NCBI RefSeq assembly: GCF_001269925.1
Contig: NZ_LHVO01000052.1
Location: forward strand, 62,001 to 126,000
Direction: 5' to 3'
From: Pseudomonas sp. MIACH
GTDB taxonomy: Bacteria; Pseudomonadota; Gammaproteobacteria; Pseudomonadales; Pseudomonadaceae
DNA length: 64,000 nucleotides
The position numbers and the translations under genes were made by a program. Each line of letters opens with the position of its first letter. Position 1 is the stretch's first letter. The notes beneath the pieces were generated by a model. That model saw only the letters and a program-made list of their open reading frames with translations. It had not been told where the DNA came from and did no database searches. Shown here in pieces: positions 26,042-34,930 of this stretch.

Positions 26042-27460
26042 ATGCAGCCCGCGCAACGCCGCAACCGAGTTGGGCTTTACACTGCACTGATGCTCTTAAG
26101 CATCGTATCCTCGGCAGGTATCACGGTGATCTACAGCATGCTGTCAGTGCTGTACCGGCACTTCCCAGACTCCTCCGCCATCGGCTGGGTGGTAACCATT
26201 TACTGGCTGGTGTCGGCCATCGCCGCCGCGCTATGCGGGCGACTTGGCGACCTTATGGGCCGACGCAAAATAACGCTTTGGGTCTTGGGTTTGTGCATGG
26301 CCGGTGCGTTGATTGCGGCCTTGGCCACAAGCCTTGAATGGATGATCGCCGGTTGCGCCATACAAGGCCTGGCGAGTGCATTGACCCCGCTGGCCTTCGG
26401 CATTCTGCGCGAAAACCTGGACGCCAAATCCATACCGTTTGCAGTAGGTCTGTTGAGCGCGGTGGGAATGATCAGTGCTGGCGTGATCTATTTATCGGCC
26501 GGCGTTGTCATTGATCACTACTCATGGCAGGGCGGCTTCTGGTTCAAACTGATACTCGCATTAGCGGCGATGCTGGCCGTCTACCTCGCGGTGCATCACT
26601 CCGAGCCCAAGGCCGGACAACGAGTCTCTCTATTTTCCGGTCTATTGTTCGCGCCAGGGCTGGCTGCGTTGCTGGTGGTGGTGCAAAAGGGCGCTGCATG
26701 GGGCTGGGATGCCTATACCTGGGGATTGTTGGTGGCTGGCGTGGGCGTTCTGCTGGTCTGGGGACGCCAACAGTGGCAACAACCGGCACCCTTAATCGAT
26801 TTGCGCCTATTGGCTAACCGCCAAGTCATTCGCGCCAATCTCTGCATGGTGTGTATTGGCATGGGCTGCGTTCAGATCGGGCAAGTCATGTCGCTTTATT
26901 TGCAGCAACCTGGCGGCACGCTGGGCAGCTTTGGCTTGAGTGCCACCTATGCCGGCCTGTCCATGTTGTGCATCAACCTGTTTTCGCTCATTGGGGGACC
27001 GCTCAGTGGCCGTATTGCTGCCCGCAGAGGTGCTCGTTCTGCGGCCATCATCGGTCTGTCGATAGCCTCAGCGGCATGGGCCGCGATGTTGTTCTTGCAT
27101 GCGACGCTGGCGGCCACCCTGGCGTGCGCCGTCCTCTCGACCATCGGATTCGCGTTCGCTCACCCAGCCATCTACAACCTGATCATTGAAGCCACGCCTG
27201 CCGAACGGACCTCGGAAACCACAGGCGTCACCTATGTGTTCTTCGCCTGCGCCTTCGCCATCGGCGCGCAAATGATTTTCACGCTGCTGGCATCCGACCA
27301 CGCCCCCTCCACGACCAATGCCCTGAGCTTGCCGAGCGACCTGGCTTACATGCGGGTGTTTGGCTATGTGCTGGTAATGACGCTGGCAGGGCTGGCGGTG
27401 GCGTTTACCTTGCCCAAGAGGCCGGCAAAGGAAAAAGTGGAGCTTGCGTTGGTTGAGTAG
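26042..27460 (+). CDS. Major facilitator superfamily transporter
   Basis: 472 residues with many hydrophobic segments, probably 14 helices as in DHA2-type members. The loop GRLGDLMGRRKI after the second helix is the MFS signature. Starts behind GGAGGG. It is the only transporter in the window, so it is the best candidate for uptake of the substrate, or export of a toxic intermediate, across the inner membrane. Ends at a strong terminator. Confidence 0.9.
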   Translation: MQPAQRRNRVGLYTALMLLSIVSSAGITVIYSMLSVLYRHFPDSSAIGWVVTIYWLVSAIAAALCGRLGDLMGRRKITLWVLGLCMAGALIAALATSLEWMIAGCAIQGLASALTPLAFGILRENLDAKSIPFAVGLLSAVGMISAGVIYLSAGVVIDHYSWQGGFWFKLILALAAMLAVYLAVHHSEPKAGQRVSLFSGLLFAPGLAALLVVVQKGAAWGWDAYTWGLLVAGVGVLLVWGRQQWQQPAPLIDLRLLANRQVIRANLCMVCIGMGCVQIGQVMSLYLQQPGGTLGSFGLSATYAGLSMLCINLFSLIGGPLSGRIAARRGARSAAIIGLSIASAAWAAMLFLHATLAATLACAVLSTIGFAFAHPAIYNLIIEATPAERTSETTGVTYVFFACAFAIGAQMIFTLLASDHAPSTTNALSLPSDLAYMRVFGYVLVMTLAGLAVAFTLPKRPAKEKVELALVE

Positions 27461-27463
27461 AAG

Positions 27464-27505
27464 AAGGGACTTGGCGGCGCCATGCTTGGCGCCACCGAGT
27501 CCCTT
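27464..27505. terminator. Bidirectional terminator
   Basis: AAGGGACTTGG... (27464 on) folds with ...CCGAGTCCCTT (to 27505) to give a stem of about 19 pairs with one mismatch and one wobble around a four-base loop. It lies between the convergent MFS and MDR genes, and the arms supply A and T runs on each side. Confidence 0.8.
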
Positions 27506-27531
27506 TCAAGCCGCGCCCCAGGGCAAGTACC

Positions 27532-28542
27532 TCAATCGATACGAATCACCACCTTTCCAACGTGCTTGCGTTGTTTCAGATGGGTAAACGCTTCAGGGAC
27601 CTGTTCAAAACTGAACACCCGGTCGATAACCGGCTTGAGTCGGTGTAAGGCAATGGCGCGATTCATCTGCTCGAACTGCTCGCGACTGCCGACGCCGATG
27701 GTATTGACGCTCAATCCTCGGTAGAAGAATCCCTCACTGAGTGCGGGGCTCCCGGATAACAACCCGACGACACTGATACGCCCGCCAATACGCGTCGATT
27801 GCACCGAGCGCTCGATGGTTTCGCCACCACCGACTTCCACCGTAACGTCCACTCCCTCCCCTTCGGTGCAGTCCAGGACCTGCCGATGCCAATCCTCATG
27901 GACGCGATAATCGATCAGGTGATCGGCGCCCAATAACCGTAAATGTTCAAGCCTTTCGGCGCTGGATGACAACGCGACGACCTCAGCCCCAAACAGCATG
28001 GCCAGTTGCAGCGCGAACACCGAAACCCCGCCACTGCCCTGCACCAACACGCGCTGTCCGGGGAGCAGCACACCTTGCGCGCAGAGCGCCGACCAGGCGG
28101 TGAGTGCGGCACACGGCAAAGTCGCGGCTTCCTCAAAGGATAGATGCGCAGGCACCTTGACCAGCTCCTCTTCGGACACACTGGCATATTCAGACAAGGT
28201 GCCGTCCACAGAGCCCCCACGCCCTAGAATAGTCCGCCCCAGAGGCCTCTCACCGGCAATCCAGTGTGGATGAAACGTCAGGGCAACATGATCACCGACA
28301 CACACCCGTTGCACCCCCTCACCTACCGCGACCACTTCTCCCGCGCCATCAGAGCAAGGCACGAGATCCGGTTTGCACAGCTGTTGGTATCCCCCGGCGA
28401 GGATTATCAGGTCACGAAAATTCAACGAAGCGGCCCGCAGCCGCACCAGCACCTGACCCGTTGCCGGCGCTGGCGCCGCGTCGGTTTCACGAAGGCGTAA
28501 GCCATCGACTCCGCCATAATGCGAAATGACATAGGAACGCAT
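27532..28542 (-). CDS. Zinc-free MDR (quinone oxidoreductase-like) dehydrogenase
   Basis: 336 residues of the medium-chain dehydrogenase fold. An N-terminal GroES-like domain (SLNFRDLIILAGGY, PCSDGAGEVVAVG) precedes a Rossmann domain with VLVQGSGGVSVFALQLA near 160. The structural and catalytic zinc cysteines of classical alcohol dehydrogenases are not seen, which suggests an NADPH enone reductase or similar. Last gene of the operon starting at 34819. Confidence 0.87.
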   Translation of the reverse strand: MRSYVISHYGGVDGLRLRETDAAPAPATGQVLVRLRAASLNFRDLIILAGGYQQLCKPDLVPCSDGAGEVVAVGEGVQRVCVGDHVALTFHPHWIAGERPLGRTILGRGGSVDGTLSEYASVSEEELVKVPAHLSFEEAATLPCAALTAWSALCAQGVLLPGQRVLVQGSGGVSVFALQLAMLFGAEVVALSSSAERLEHLRLLGADHLIDYRVHEDWHRQVLDCTEGEGVDVTVEVGGGETIERSVQSTRIGGRISVVGLLSGSPALSEGFFYRGLSVNTIGVGSREQFEQMNRAIALHRLKPVIDRVFSFEQVPEAFTHLKQRKHVGKVVIRID

Positions 28543-28575
28543 GGTTGCCTCCAGAAGCTTGATGGCCGAACAGAC

Positions 28576-29118
28576 TCAGACGGGTTGGCGTACGTTCAGC
28601 GGGCGCATCCAGGACACGTCGTCTTTCGACCGGGCGCTGGTGGCGTTACCCATCTGCAGCTGTCGAAACACCTCTGGTATCTCGGCGGGCGTCAGTTCGT
28701 TGATGCTTTCCGTGACGCACACCCGTGCCGCTATGGCCCAATGACCGTCACGCTTTTCGAAACGATCAACGTAGCGCCCCACCGCGACCGTGTCGGGCTT
28801 GGTGCGATTTTCACCGAAGAACAGCCAGTAGGTTTCGGCGTGTGCGGTATCGCCCTCGATCTCGGTCGTATGGTTAGTGATGATGTGATGGTGTGAAATC
28901 TGGTATTCGTTGTGGTAGGTGAAAGCCCAGTCTATGAAGGCTTCGCGCCCCCCGCAAAATGCACCATGATCGTCAGTGGCGTCCTCGTGATAAACCGTGC
29001 GCAGCAGGTCCCGGTCAAATCGGTCTACTGCCCGGCAATAGCGGGTGACGCAGTCGGAAATGGCTTGGCGATCAAGCAACAGCCGAACATTGGCCAGCAG
29101 TTCTTCGGTGACGTTCAT
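28576..29118 (-). CDS. SnoaL/NTF2-like protein
   Basis: 180 residues from the ATG at 29118 (AAGGAAG eight bases upstream). Pattern of SnoaL-like small cone proteins: LLDRQAISDCVTRYCRAVDRFDRDLLRTVYHEDATDDHG, then HHHIITNHTTEIEGDTAHAETYW and GRYVDRFEKRDGHWAI. The helical start and the Asp-x-His segment resemble dehydratases and isomerases of the fold. Different from the one at 22920. Lies between an MDR gene and an ACAD pair. Confidence 0.83.
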   Translation of the reverse strand: MNVTEELLANVRLLLDRQAISDCVTRYCRAVDRFDRDLLRTVYHEDATDDHGAFCGGREAFIDWAFTYHNEYQISHHHIITNHTTEIEGDTAHAETYWLFFGENRTKPDTVAVGRYVDRFEKRDGHWAIAARVCVTESINELTPAEIPEVFRQLQMGNATSARSKDDVSWMRPLNVRQPV

Positions 29119-29184
29119 GAGCAAGACTTCCTTTTTTATTATCGGCAGGCTCTCGGGTCTGCGGACAGACCCGAGTGACAGCGG

Positions 29185-30306
29185 TCAACTGTTGGCGGCA
29201 AAGCGGGCCAGATGGTAGTCGATATCGCCGAAGTGTTTTTCCAGCAAGGTCATCAGGCGGAAGTAATGGCCCACCTGATACTCCTCGGTCAGGCCGATAC
29301 CACCGTGCAACTGCACCCCCTGGGCACAGACGAACCGACCGGATTTGCTCGCGGCGGCTTTGGCGGCCGAGATAGCCTTGCTGCGCTCTTGGGGCGGTTT
29401 CTCCAGGTACGCCATACCCCGGAACAGTATCGACCGGGTGTGCGTGGCTTCGACGAACATCTCGGACATTCGATGTTGCAGAGCCTGAAACTTGCCAATG
29501 GGCTGGCCGAATTGCACACGGGTCTTGATGTATTCAGCCGTCAAGTCCATGACACCGTGCATCACCCCAAGGATCTGTGCGACCACCGCCAGTGCCCCTC
29601 GATCATGAGCCTCCTCCAGCACCTTCTGGCTGGCCGATGGCGCAAGCAATAAGGCAGACGCCGGTAACTGAACAGCGTCAAACCGTACGTCGGCTGCCCG
29701 AGTACCATCGATCAACGTGTAACTATCGAGGCTGACGCCCGACGCATTCCGGTCAACCACAAACACCGCCGGATCGCTGAAGTCGTCCAGGCTGGCGGTC
29801 ACCAGCAGTTTGTCCGCCGAAGCAGCTCCCATAACCAGGGTTTTGAGACCGCTGAGTGTATAACCCTGGGCAGTTTTCATCGCAAACGTCTCGGCGCAGC
29901 ACCCGACCGCAAAACGTGAACCGTTTTCACTGTCGGCCAGGCTCAATAACATACGCCCTTCGATCAGCGCCGGGAGCAAGTCATGTCGATGGTGGTCGTT
30001 ACCGGATTGGTCGATGATCCGTGCGCACAACACCGCGCTGTTGATATAAGGCTCAAGCACCATGCCACGCCCAAAGGACTCCAGAACGATAGCGGTTTCA
30101 GCGAATGAACAGTCCAGGCCGCCCACGTCCTCCGGCAGGTTCAAGGCCAGCCAGCCCAGGTCGGCAAATTGCTGCCAATGTTCGCGGCTGAAACCTTCGG
30201 CGCTCACAGCATGGTGACGGCGCTCCTCAAACCCGTAAGCATCTTTGATATAACGCTCTACGCCATCGCGCAGCATCGTCTGCTCTTCAGATAGATTGAA
30301 ATCCAT
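29185..30306 (-). CDS. Acyl-CoA dehydrogenase, partner subunit of pair 1
   Basis: 373 residues, starting MDFNLSEEQTMLRDGVERYI. The helix-G position that holds the catalytic Glu in its partner reads AHDRGAL, and no Glu is seen in the C-terminal YEGT position; the end runs HGGIGLTEEYQVGHYFR. This suggests the non-catalytic half of an alpha2beta2 enzyme like the actinobacterial steroid FadE pairs (for example FadE26/27). Start lies nine bases after the stop of the pair mate at 30316. Confidence 0.9.
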   Translation of the reverse strand: MDFNLSEEQTMLRDGVERYIKDAYGFEERRHHAVSAEGFSREHWQQFADLGWLALNLPEDVGGLDCSFAETAIVLESFGRGMVLEPYINSAVLCARIIDQSGNDHHRHDLLPALIEGRMLLSLADSENGSRFAVGCCAETFAMKTAQGYTLSGLKTLVMGAASADKLLVTASLDDFSDPAVFVVDRNASGVSLDSYTLIDGTRAADVRFDAVQLPASALLLAPSASQKVLEEAHDRGALAVVAQILGVMHGVMDLTAEYIKTRVQFGQPIGKFQALQHRMSEMFVEATHTRSILFRGMAYLEKPPQERSKAISAAKAAASKSGRFVCAQGVQLHGGIGLTEEYQVGHYFRLMTLLEKHFGDIDYHLARFAANS

Positions 30307-30315
30307 GGTACGTCC

Positions 30316-31533
30316 TCAGAGGCCGAAGGCCAGCTTGGCGATAATGTTTTTCTGTACTTCGCGGGCTCCGCCATAAATGGTCGAGGCGCGCTGGAAAAAG
30401 TACATATTGCTGCGCCCTGGTACATAGGCTGGCCAGAGCTCGTCGGCGGCGCTCGGTTCATGGGCTTTGCGATTGGGTCCATGGTCGTAGAATCGCAGGG
30501 CCCTAGGCCCCAATGCGTCGATCTGCAGCTCGGTGACCTGCTGCTGCAATTCCGAGCCACGGACTTTCAGGGTCGAGACCACCGCATCGATGTTGTCGCG
30601 CAAGGTCTCCTTGCTCAGAATGCGCAGCACCGACCACTCCAACCCGAGAATATCCACCTCTATCGCCGCAAGCCGGCGACTGAAGGCCGGTGTATCAATC
30701 AACGCAACGCCGTCAATTTTTTCGAGACGGGCGATGGCTTTGGCCTTCTCCAATTCACGCTTGTTGAAGTAGATGAAGGCACTGGATGTGCGTTCTTTTT
30801 CCAGCAGGTATTTGGCATAGGTCCAGCCCATCCCCGGCTCGCCGACCAAGTGCTCCTTAGGTACCCGCACATTCTCCAGAAACACCTCGGCGAGCCCGTC
30901 ACCACCATCGATGGAGATGATTGGCCGCACGGTAATGCCTGGGCTTTTCATATCGATCAACAGAAACGAAATACCGCGCTGAGGCTTGACGGTCGTGTCG
31001 GTGCGTACCAGGAAAAACCCCCAATCCGCAATCTTCGCGTCACTGGTCCAGATCTTCTGGCCATTGACAATGTAATGGGTGCCCGCCTCGTCCAGCTCGG
31101 CACGTGTGCGCAGGCTGGCCAGGTCGGAACCGGCATTGGGTTCAGAGAAGCCCTGGCACCAGAACGTGTCGCCCGCCAACAAGGGGGGCAGAAATGTCTC
31201 TTGCTGCCAGGTATTACCAAAGGCGATCACCACCGGCGCCATCATGTGCGTGCCTTGCCAGCCGTAGTCCAGGCCGTCGGCATTCACCAGCTCTTCCAGA
31301 AAAATGTGCTTGCGCAACGGCGACCAATCGGTACCGCCAAACGCCTCAGGCCAGTGCGGTGCCCCCCAACCACGGGCATGCAGGACTTTTTGCCACTGAC
31401 GCAACACCTCACGGGGTGGCGGGTGGCAGCCCTCAAAACTGTAGCGCGCGACCTCGGGGTTTACGTTTTCCTTGAAGAACTGCCGGACTTCCTGGCGAAA
31501 TGCTTCATCTTCGGGGCTGAATTCGAAATGCAT
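30316..31533 (-). CDS. Acyl-CoA dehydrogenase, catalytic subunit of pair 1
   Basis: 405 residues from the ATG at 31533, MHFEFSPEDEAFRQEVRQFF. FAD segment WCQGFSEPNAGSDLASL near 130, and KYLLEKERTSS near 250 with a Glu in the helix-G position used as base in isovaleryl-CoA dehydrogenase. The ending YGGAREVQKNIIAKLAFGL is shared by the other large pair members at 48285 and 54596. Forms, with the product of 29185, a probable heteromeric dehydrogenase that feeds electrons to the ETF at 42932-44612. Confidence 0.91.
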   Translation of the reverse strand: MHFEFSPEDEAFRQEVRQFFKENVNPEVARYSFEGCHPPPREVLRQWQKVLHARGWGAPHWPEAFGGTDWSPLRKHIFLEELVNADGLDYGWQGTHMMAPVVIAFGNTWQQETFLPPLLAGDTFWCQGFSEPNAGSDLASLRTRAELDEAGTHYIVNGQKIWTSDAKIADWGFFLVRTDTTVKPQRGISFLLIDMKSPGITVRPIISIDGGDGLAEVFLENVRVPKEHLVGEPGMGWTYAKYLLEKERTSSAFIYFNKRELEKAKAIARLEKIDGVALIDTPAFSRRLAAIEVDILGLEWSVLRILSKETLRDNIDAVVSTLKVRGSELQQQVTELQIDALGPRALRFYDHGPNRKAHEPSAADELWPAYVPGRSNMYFFQRASTIYGGAREVQKNIIAKLAFGL

Positions 31534-31573
31534 GGTCTGACCTCTGTCAGGTGAAACGTCGAGGACGTCGGGC

Positions 31574-32353
31574 CTACTGCCCCTGGAATTCGGGTTTGCG
31601 TTTGTCGCGAAAGGCCTGACGACCTTCTGAGGCATCGGCGGAGTTGACCGCCAACGCCACCGCATTCAATTCAAGCGCCAGGTACGCCTCGAAATTGCCG
31701 GACGTTGCGCGAAACAGTTGCTTGGTCAATCCGATGGAAAAGGTCGGCGCTTCGGCCAGTTCCTGGGCAAGTGCTTGTGCGGTCACCATCAATTGATCGT
31801 CCGTCACCACCTTGCTTGCCAGACCGATGTCAAAGGCCTCACGACCGCTGAGTGTGCGGTTCAGGTACATGATTTCCTTGGCCCGAAACTCACCGCAATG
31901 GCGTGCCAACAGGTGCAGCATGCCGCCCTCCGGCACAGTCGCCCGGGCCAGAAACGCCGGAATGAACTTGGTGGTTTCGGAGGCAACCAGTTGATCGGCG
32001 CACATCGCGAACGACCAGGCGATGCCCACCGTCGCGCCACGAACCGCCGCGACCACGGGTTTATTCAGGTTGTAGAGTTTCAGTGCCACTTGCTGATAAG
32101 GCACCAACGAACGCCGAGCATGGCTGACGCTCATGCGTACCGGCGCCGAGCCCGAACCCTTGACGTCAGCACCCGCGCAGAATGCGCGACCGGCCCCGGT
32201 CAAAATCAGGGCGCGGATTTGCGGGTCGCTTTCCACGCGGTCCAGGTGCTCGATAATCAATTCCAGCATCTGTGGCGTCAGTGCGTTCAGGCTGTCCGGG
32301 CGATTCAGGATAAGCGTTGCCACCGAACCGTTGACTGTCAGTTCAACATCCAT
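31574..32353 (-). CDS. Enoyl-CoA hydratase/isomerase
   Basis: 259 residues starting MDVELTVNGSVATLIL, with GGAGAG eight bases before the ATG at 32353. Oxyanion segment FCAGADVKG near 66; central helix GIAWSFAMCADQLVASE; then FLARATVPEGGMLHLLARH with one Glu. The last part is nearer enoyl-CoA isomerases than classic hydratases. Ends FRDKRKPEFQGQ. In the operon of CoA ligase, crotonases and ACAD pair 1. Confidence 0.88.
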   Translation of the reverse strand: MDVELTVNGSVATLILNRPDSLNALTPQMLELIIEHLDRVESDPQIRALILTGAGRAFCAGADVKGSGSAPVRMSVSHARRSLVPYQQVALKLYNLNKPVVAAVRGATVGIAWSFAMCADQLVASETTKFIPAFLARATVPEGGMLHLLARHCGEFRAKEIMYLNRTLSGREAFDIGLASKVVTDDQLMVTAQALAQELAEAPTFSIGLTKQLFRATSGNFEAYLALELNAVALAVNSADASEGRQAFRDKRKPEFQGQ

Positions 32354-32369
32354 TAATGCGCTCTCCAAT

Positions 32370-33260
32370 TCACTCTTCGCCACGGGCGTAGAGCTTGATC
32401 ATTCCGTCACCGAACGGTTCGTCGCGGCGTTTAAGGGCATCTTTCAAGCCCAGGTTCTGCATGTCTTCCTTGAACTGGGTGCGGCGGGGGCCTTGGCATT
32501 GATGGGCCCGGGAGTCGTTCTCCACGGCCAGCCGTTGCAAGGTTTTGGAGCCTGACAACTCAAGCGCCAAATTGACGATGCGTTTGTTGGCCGACAGAAG
32601 ATCGGCGTCGACGAACGATAAACGCCGTGCCAACTCACCGACCGCCTCGTCAAGCTGCTCGGGCGGCACGGCATCCAGCACCAGGCCCAGCTTGGCGGCA
32701 TCACGCCCCCACAGTGAGTCACCACTGAGCAGCATGCGTTTGGCCCATTGCGGCCCGAGGTGGTAGAACCACATATGCGCCGGTGGCGATCCATTGGCCC
32801 GGGTAGCCGGAAAACCGATCCTGGCAGTGTCTGCAGCCAACACCATGTCACAGGCCAGCGCCAGGTCAGTCCCACCGGCCAGACAATTGCCATGCACCCG
32901 AGCGATGATCGGTTTGTGGATCTCGGCGAACAGGTTGATGGTTTCGTTCTGCCGCTCCATCGACCAGCAATCGTCATCGAAGTTTTTCTGCGTGCCGCGA
33001 TAGTCCGTCGGGTTGACGTCAGCAAGGTCGCCATAGGTGGTGACCAGGTCATAACCCGCGCAGAAGTCCTTGCCCGCGCCCTGGAGCACAATGACGTTGA
33101 CCGATTTGAGGTCATCCGCTTCAAGCAGCGCCTGTTTTAATTCACGTAACAGCACGTTGTTAATGGCGTTGCGTTTTTCCGGGCGGTTGAGCGTGATGCG
33201 CGCAACACGATCAGCCACTTCAAAGGTCACGCATTCACTCGATTGCAGCCACTTAGCCAT
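32370..33260 (-). CDS. Crotonase-family protein with long C-terminus
   Basis: 296 residues from the ATG at 33260 (GGAGAA upstream), longer than most hydratases. FCAGYDLVTTYGD near 67, GNCLAGGTDLALACD near 120, FPATRANGSPPAHMWFYHLG near 150; the expected hydratase Glu residues are replaced. A C-terminal extension of about 35 residues ends in DEPFGDGMIKLYARGEE. This is a recognised 300-residue crotonase subgroup of unknown reaction. Next to the CoA ligase at 33284. Confidence 0.86.
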   Translation of the reverse strand: MAKWLQSSECVTFEVADRVARITLNRPEKRNAINNVLLRELKQALLEADDLKSVNVIVLQGAGKDFCAGYDLVTTYGDLADVNPTDYRGTQKNFDDDCWSMERQNETINLFAEIHKPIIARVHGNCLAGGTDLALACDMVLAADTARIGFPATRANGSPPAHMWFYHLGPQWAKRMLLSGDSLWGRDAAKLGLVLDAVPPEQLDEAVGELARRLSFVDADLLSANKRIVNLALELSGSKTLQRLAVENDSRAHQCQGPRRTQFKEDMQNLGLKDALKRRDEPFGDGMIKLYARGEE

Positions 33261-33283
33261 GTGTAGTTCTCCGCTCAATGCGT

Positions 33284-34819
33284 TTAGACGCTGCGTTGAC
33301 GCTCACGCAGAACGACTTTATTGATCTTGCCCGTGGCCATGCGCGGCAGCTCATCAATGAACTCCACGGTTTTTGGGCACTTGTAACTGGCGAGCACCGC
33401 CTTGCAATGTGCGATCAGCTCTTGTTCGCCGAGGCCTGCGCCGGGACTCAAGACCACGATGGCTTTTACCGACTCACCCCAACGCGGATCGGCCACGCCA
33501 ATGACGGCGGACTCGACCACCAGCGGGTGCAGTTCCAGCGCGACTTCAACTTCGCGGCTGTAAATATTTTCGCCCCCCGAAATGATCATGTCTTTCTTGC
33601 GATCAACCAGGAACACATAGCCTTGCGCGTCCTGGTAGCCCATGTCGCCGGTGTGATACCAGCCGTTGCGCAAGGCCTCGACAGTCGCGACCGAATTGTT
33701 CCAGTAGCCGCTCAGTTGTGTGTCGGAGCGCAACAGCACTTCGCCGGGCGTGCCCACAGGGCAATCTTGACTGTGCTCATCGACGATTCTCAGCTCGATA
33801 CCCGGGCACGCATGGCCGACCGACTCCAGTCGGTGAAGTTGTTCCGGCGTGCCCTCGGCGACCACTTCATGGCGTTGCATGACACAGGCATTACTTTCAG
33901 TCATGCCGTACTGGATAGAGAAGATTGGCCCCAGAAGGTCCATCGCCCGTTTGAGCAGCGGCACAGGAATCGGGGCGGCGGCCGTGACCACATGTTCAAG
34001 CGAGCGCAGGTTGAAATCCGCTACACCCGGTAGATCCAGCAACGCTTGCAACATCGCCGCGACCATGAAGGTGAAGGTCACGCCCTCCTCCTGGACGGCC
34101 AGCACCACGGCGCGCGGATCAAACCCTTGGTGGACGATGGTGGTCCCGCCTAGCCATGCAGCCGCATTGACGAATCCGACACCGCCGATATGGAACGCCG
34201 GCGTGGTTTGCAGCACCCGCGTTGAACCTTTGAATTCGGTCATCAAGGCACAGCTGTCGGCCGTGACGCACATTGCATGATGAGTGCGGACCACACCTTT
34301 GGGTCGACCAGTCGTTCCGCTGGTGTACATCAAATAGGCGTAATCGTCGGGGTTGGAGCGCATGGGCGGGCCTTGCACCAAACCTTGGTCCATCGCACGC
34401 TCAAAGGACTGCGCCCAGGCAGGCCCATCGCCAATACAAATAAAATGCTCGATGCCAGGCAAGTCCCGCCTCAGTTCTCCCACCACCTCGGCGTATTGGG
34501 CTTCAAACACCAGCGCCTTGGGTGAGGCATCCTGCAGGATGTAGAGAATTTCCCGTGGCGCCAGGCGAAAGTTCACCGTCGCGGCAATGAAGCCCGCCCA
34601 TTCGCAAGCACGATACGTTTCAAAGTACTCAAGATTGTTCATCGACAGAATGGCAACCCGGTCCTGTCGCCGCAGGCCCTGGTTATACAGATGACTCGAT
34701 AGGCGCTTGGCACGCTCGGCGAGCTGGTGGTTAGTGATCCTGCGGGAAGCCGAAACGAAGGCTTCTTTATCAGGAAAGTACCGAGCATTCCGCTCGATCA
34801 TCTCACCCAGTGTTTTCAT
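33284..34819 (-). CDS. AMP-forming acyl-CoA ligase
   Basis: 511 residues. P-loop YTSGTTGRPKGVVRTH near 160, YGMTESN near 300, GWYHTGDMGYQD near 390, KDMIISGGENIYSREVE near 412, and the C-terminal catalytic Lys in MATGKINKVVLRE. Activates a carboxylic acid to its CoA thioester with ATP. A paralogue at 41270 starts with nearly the same sequence. First gene of the operon ending at 27532; a long stem-loop lies upstream (34863-34905). Confidence 0.93.
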   Translation of the reverse strand: MKTLGEMIERNARYFPDKEAFVSASRRITNHQLAERAKRLSSHLYNQGLRRQDRVAILSMNNLEYFETYRACEWAGFIAATVNFRLAPREILYILQDASPKALVFEAQYAEVVGELRRDLPGIEHFICIGDGPAWAQSFERAMDQGLVQGPPMRSNPDDYAYLMYTSGTTGRPKGVVRTHHAMCVTADSCALMTEFKGSTRVLQTTPAFHIGGVGFVNAAAWLGGTTIVHQGFDPRAVVLAVQEEGVTFTFMVAAMLQALLDLPGVADFNLRSLEHVVTAAAPIPVPLLKRAMDLLGPIFSIQYGMTESNACVMQRHEVVAEGTPEQLHRLESVGHACPGIELRIVDEHSQDCPVGTPGEVLLRSDTQLSGYWNNSVATVEALRNGWYHTGDMGYQDAQGYVFLVDRKKDMIISGGENIYSREVEVALELHPLVVESAVIGVADPRWGESVKAIVVLSPGAGLGEQELIAHCKAVLASYKCPKTVEFIDELPRMATGKINKVVLRERQRSV

Positions 34820-34862
34820 CGAAATCCCGTCTTTATTATGTTGTTGAACGGTTCGAAAGGCC

Positions 34863-34905
34863 CCGACGGAAAACGGTCTCTTTTAGACGAGGGTTTTCCG
34901 GTCGG
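34863..34905. terminator. Strong intercistronic stem-loop (terminator or attenuator)
   Basis: CCGACGGAAAAC (34863-34874) pairs with GTTTTCC plus GTCGG (34893-34905, one bulge), with an inner GTCT/AGAC stem. It lies in the 111-base gap between the E2 stop and the CoA ligase start, both minus strand. It may end most transcripts of the Rieske/ThDP operon; read-through would join it to the ligase operon. No GAACnnnGTTC box is seen in this gap. Confidence 0.6.
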
Positions 34906-34930
34906 TTCAGGTATTGATAACACGCCGTGT

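Noticed and set aside
34844..34855. TTGAACGGTTCG as another operator
   Set aside because: The halves are separated by one base rather than three, there is no partner at 19 bp, and it lies in an intercistronic gap with a stem-loop.
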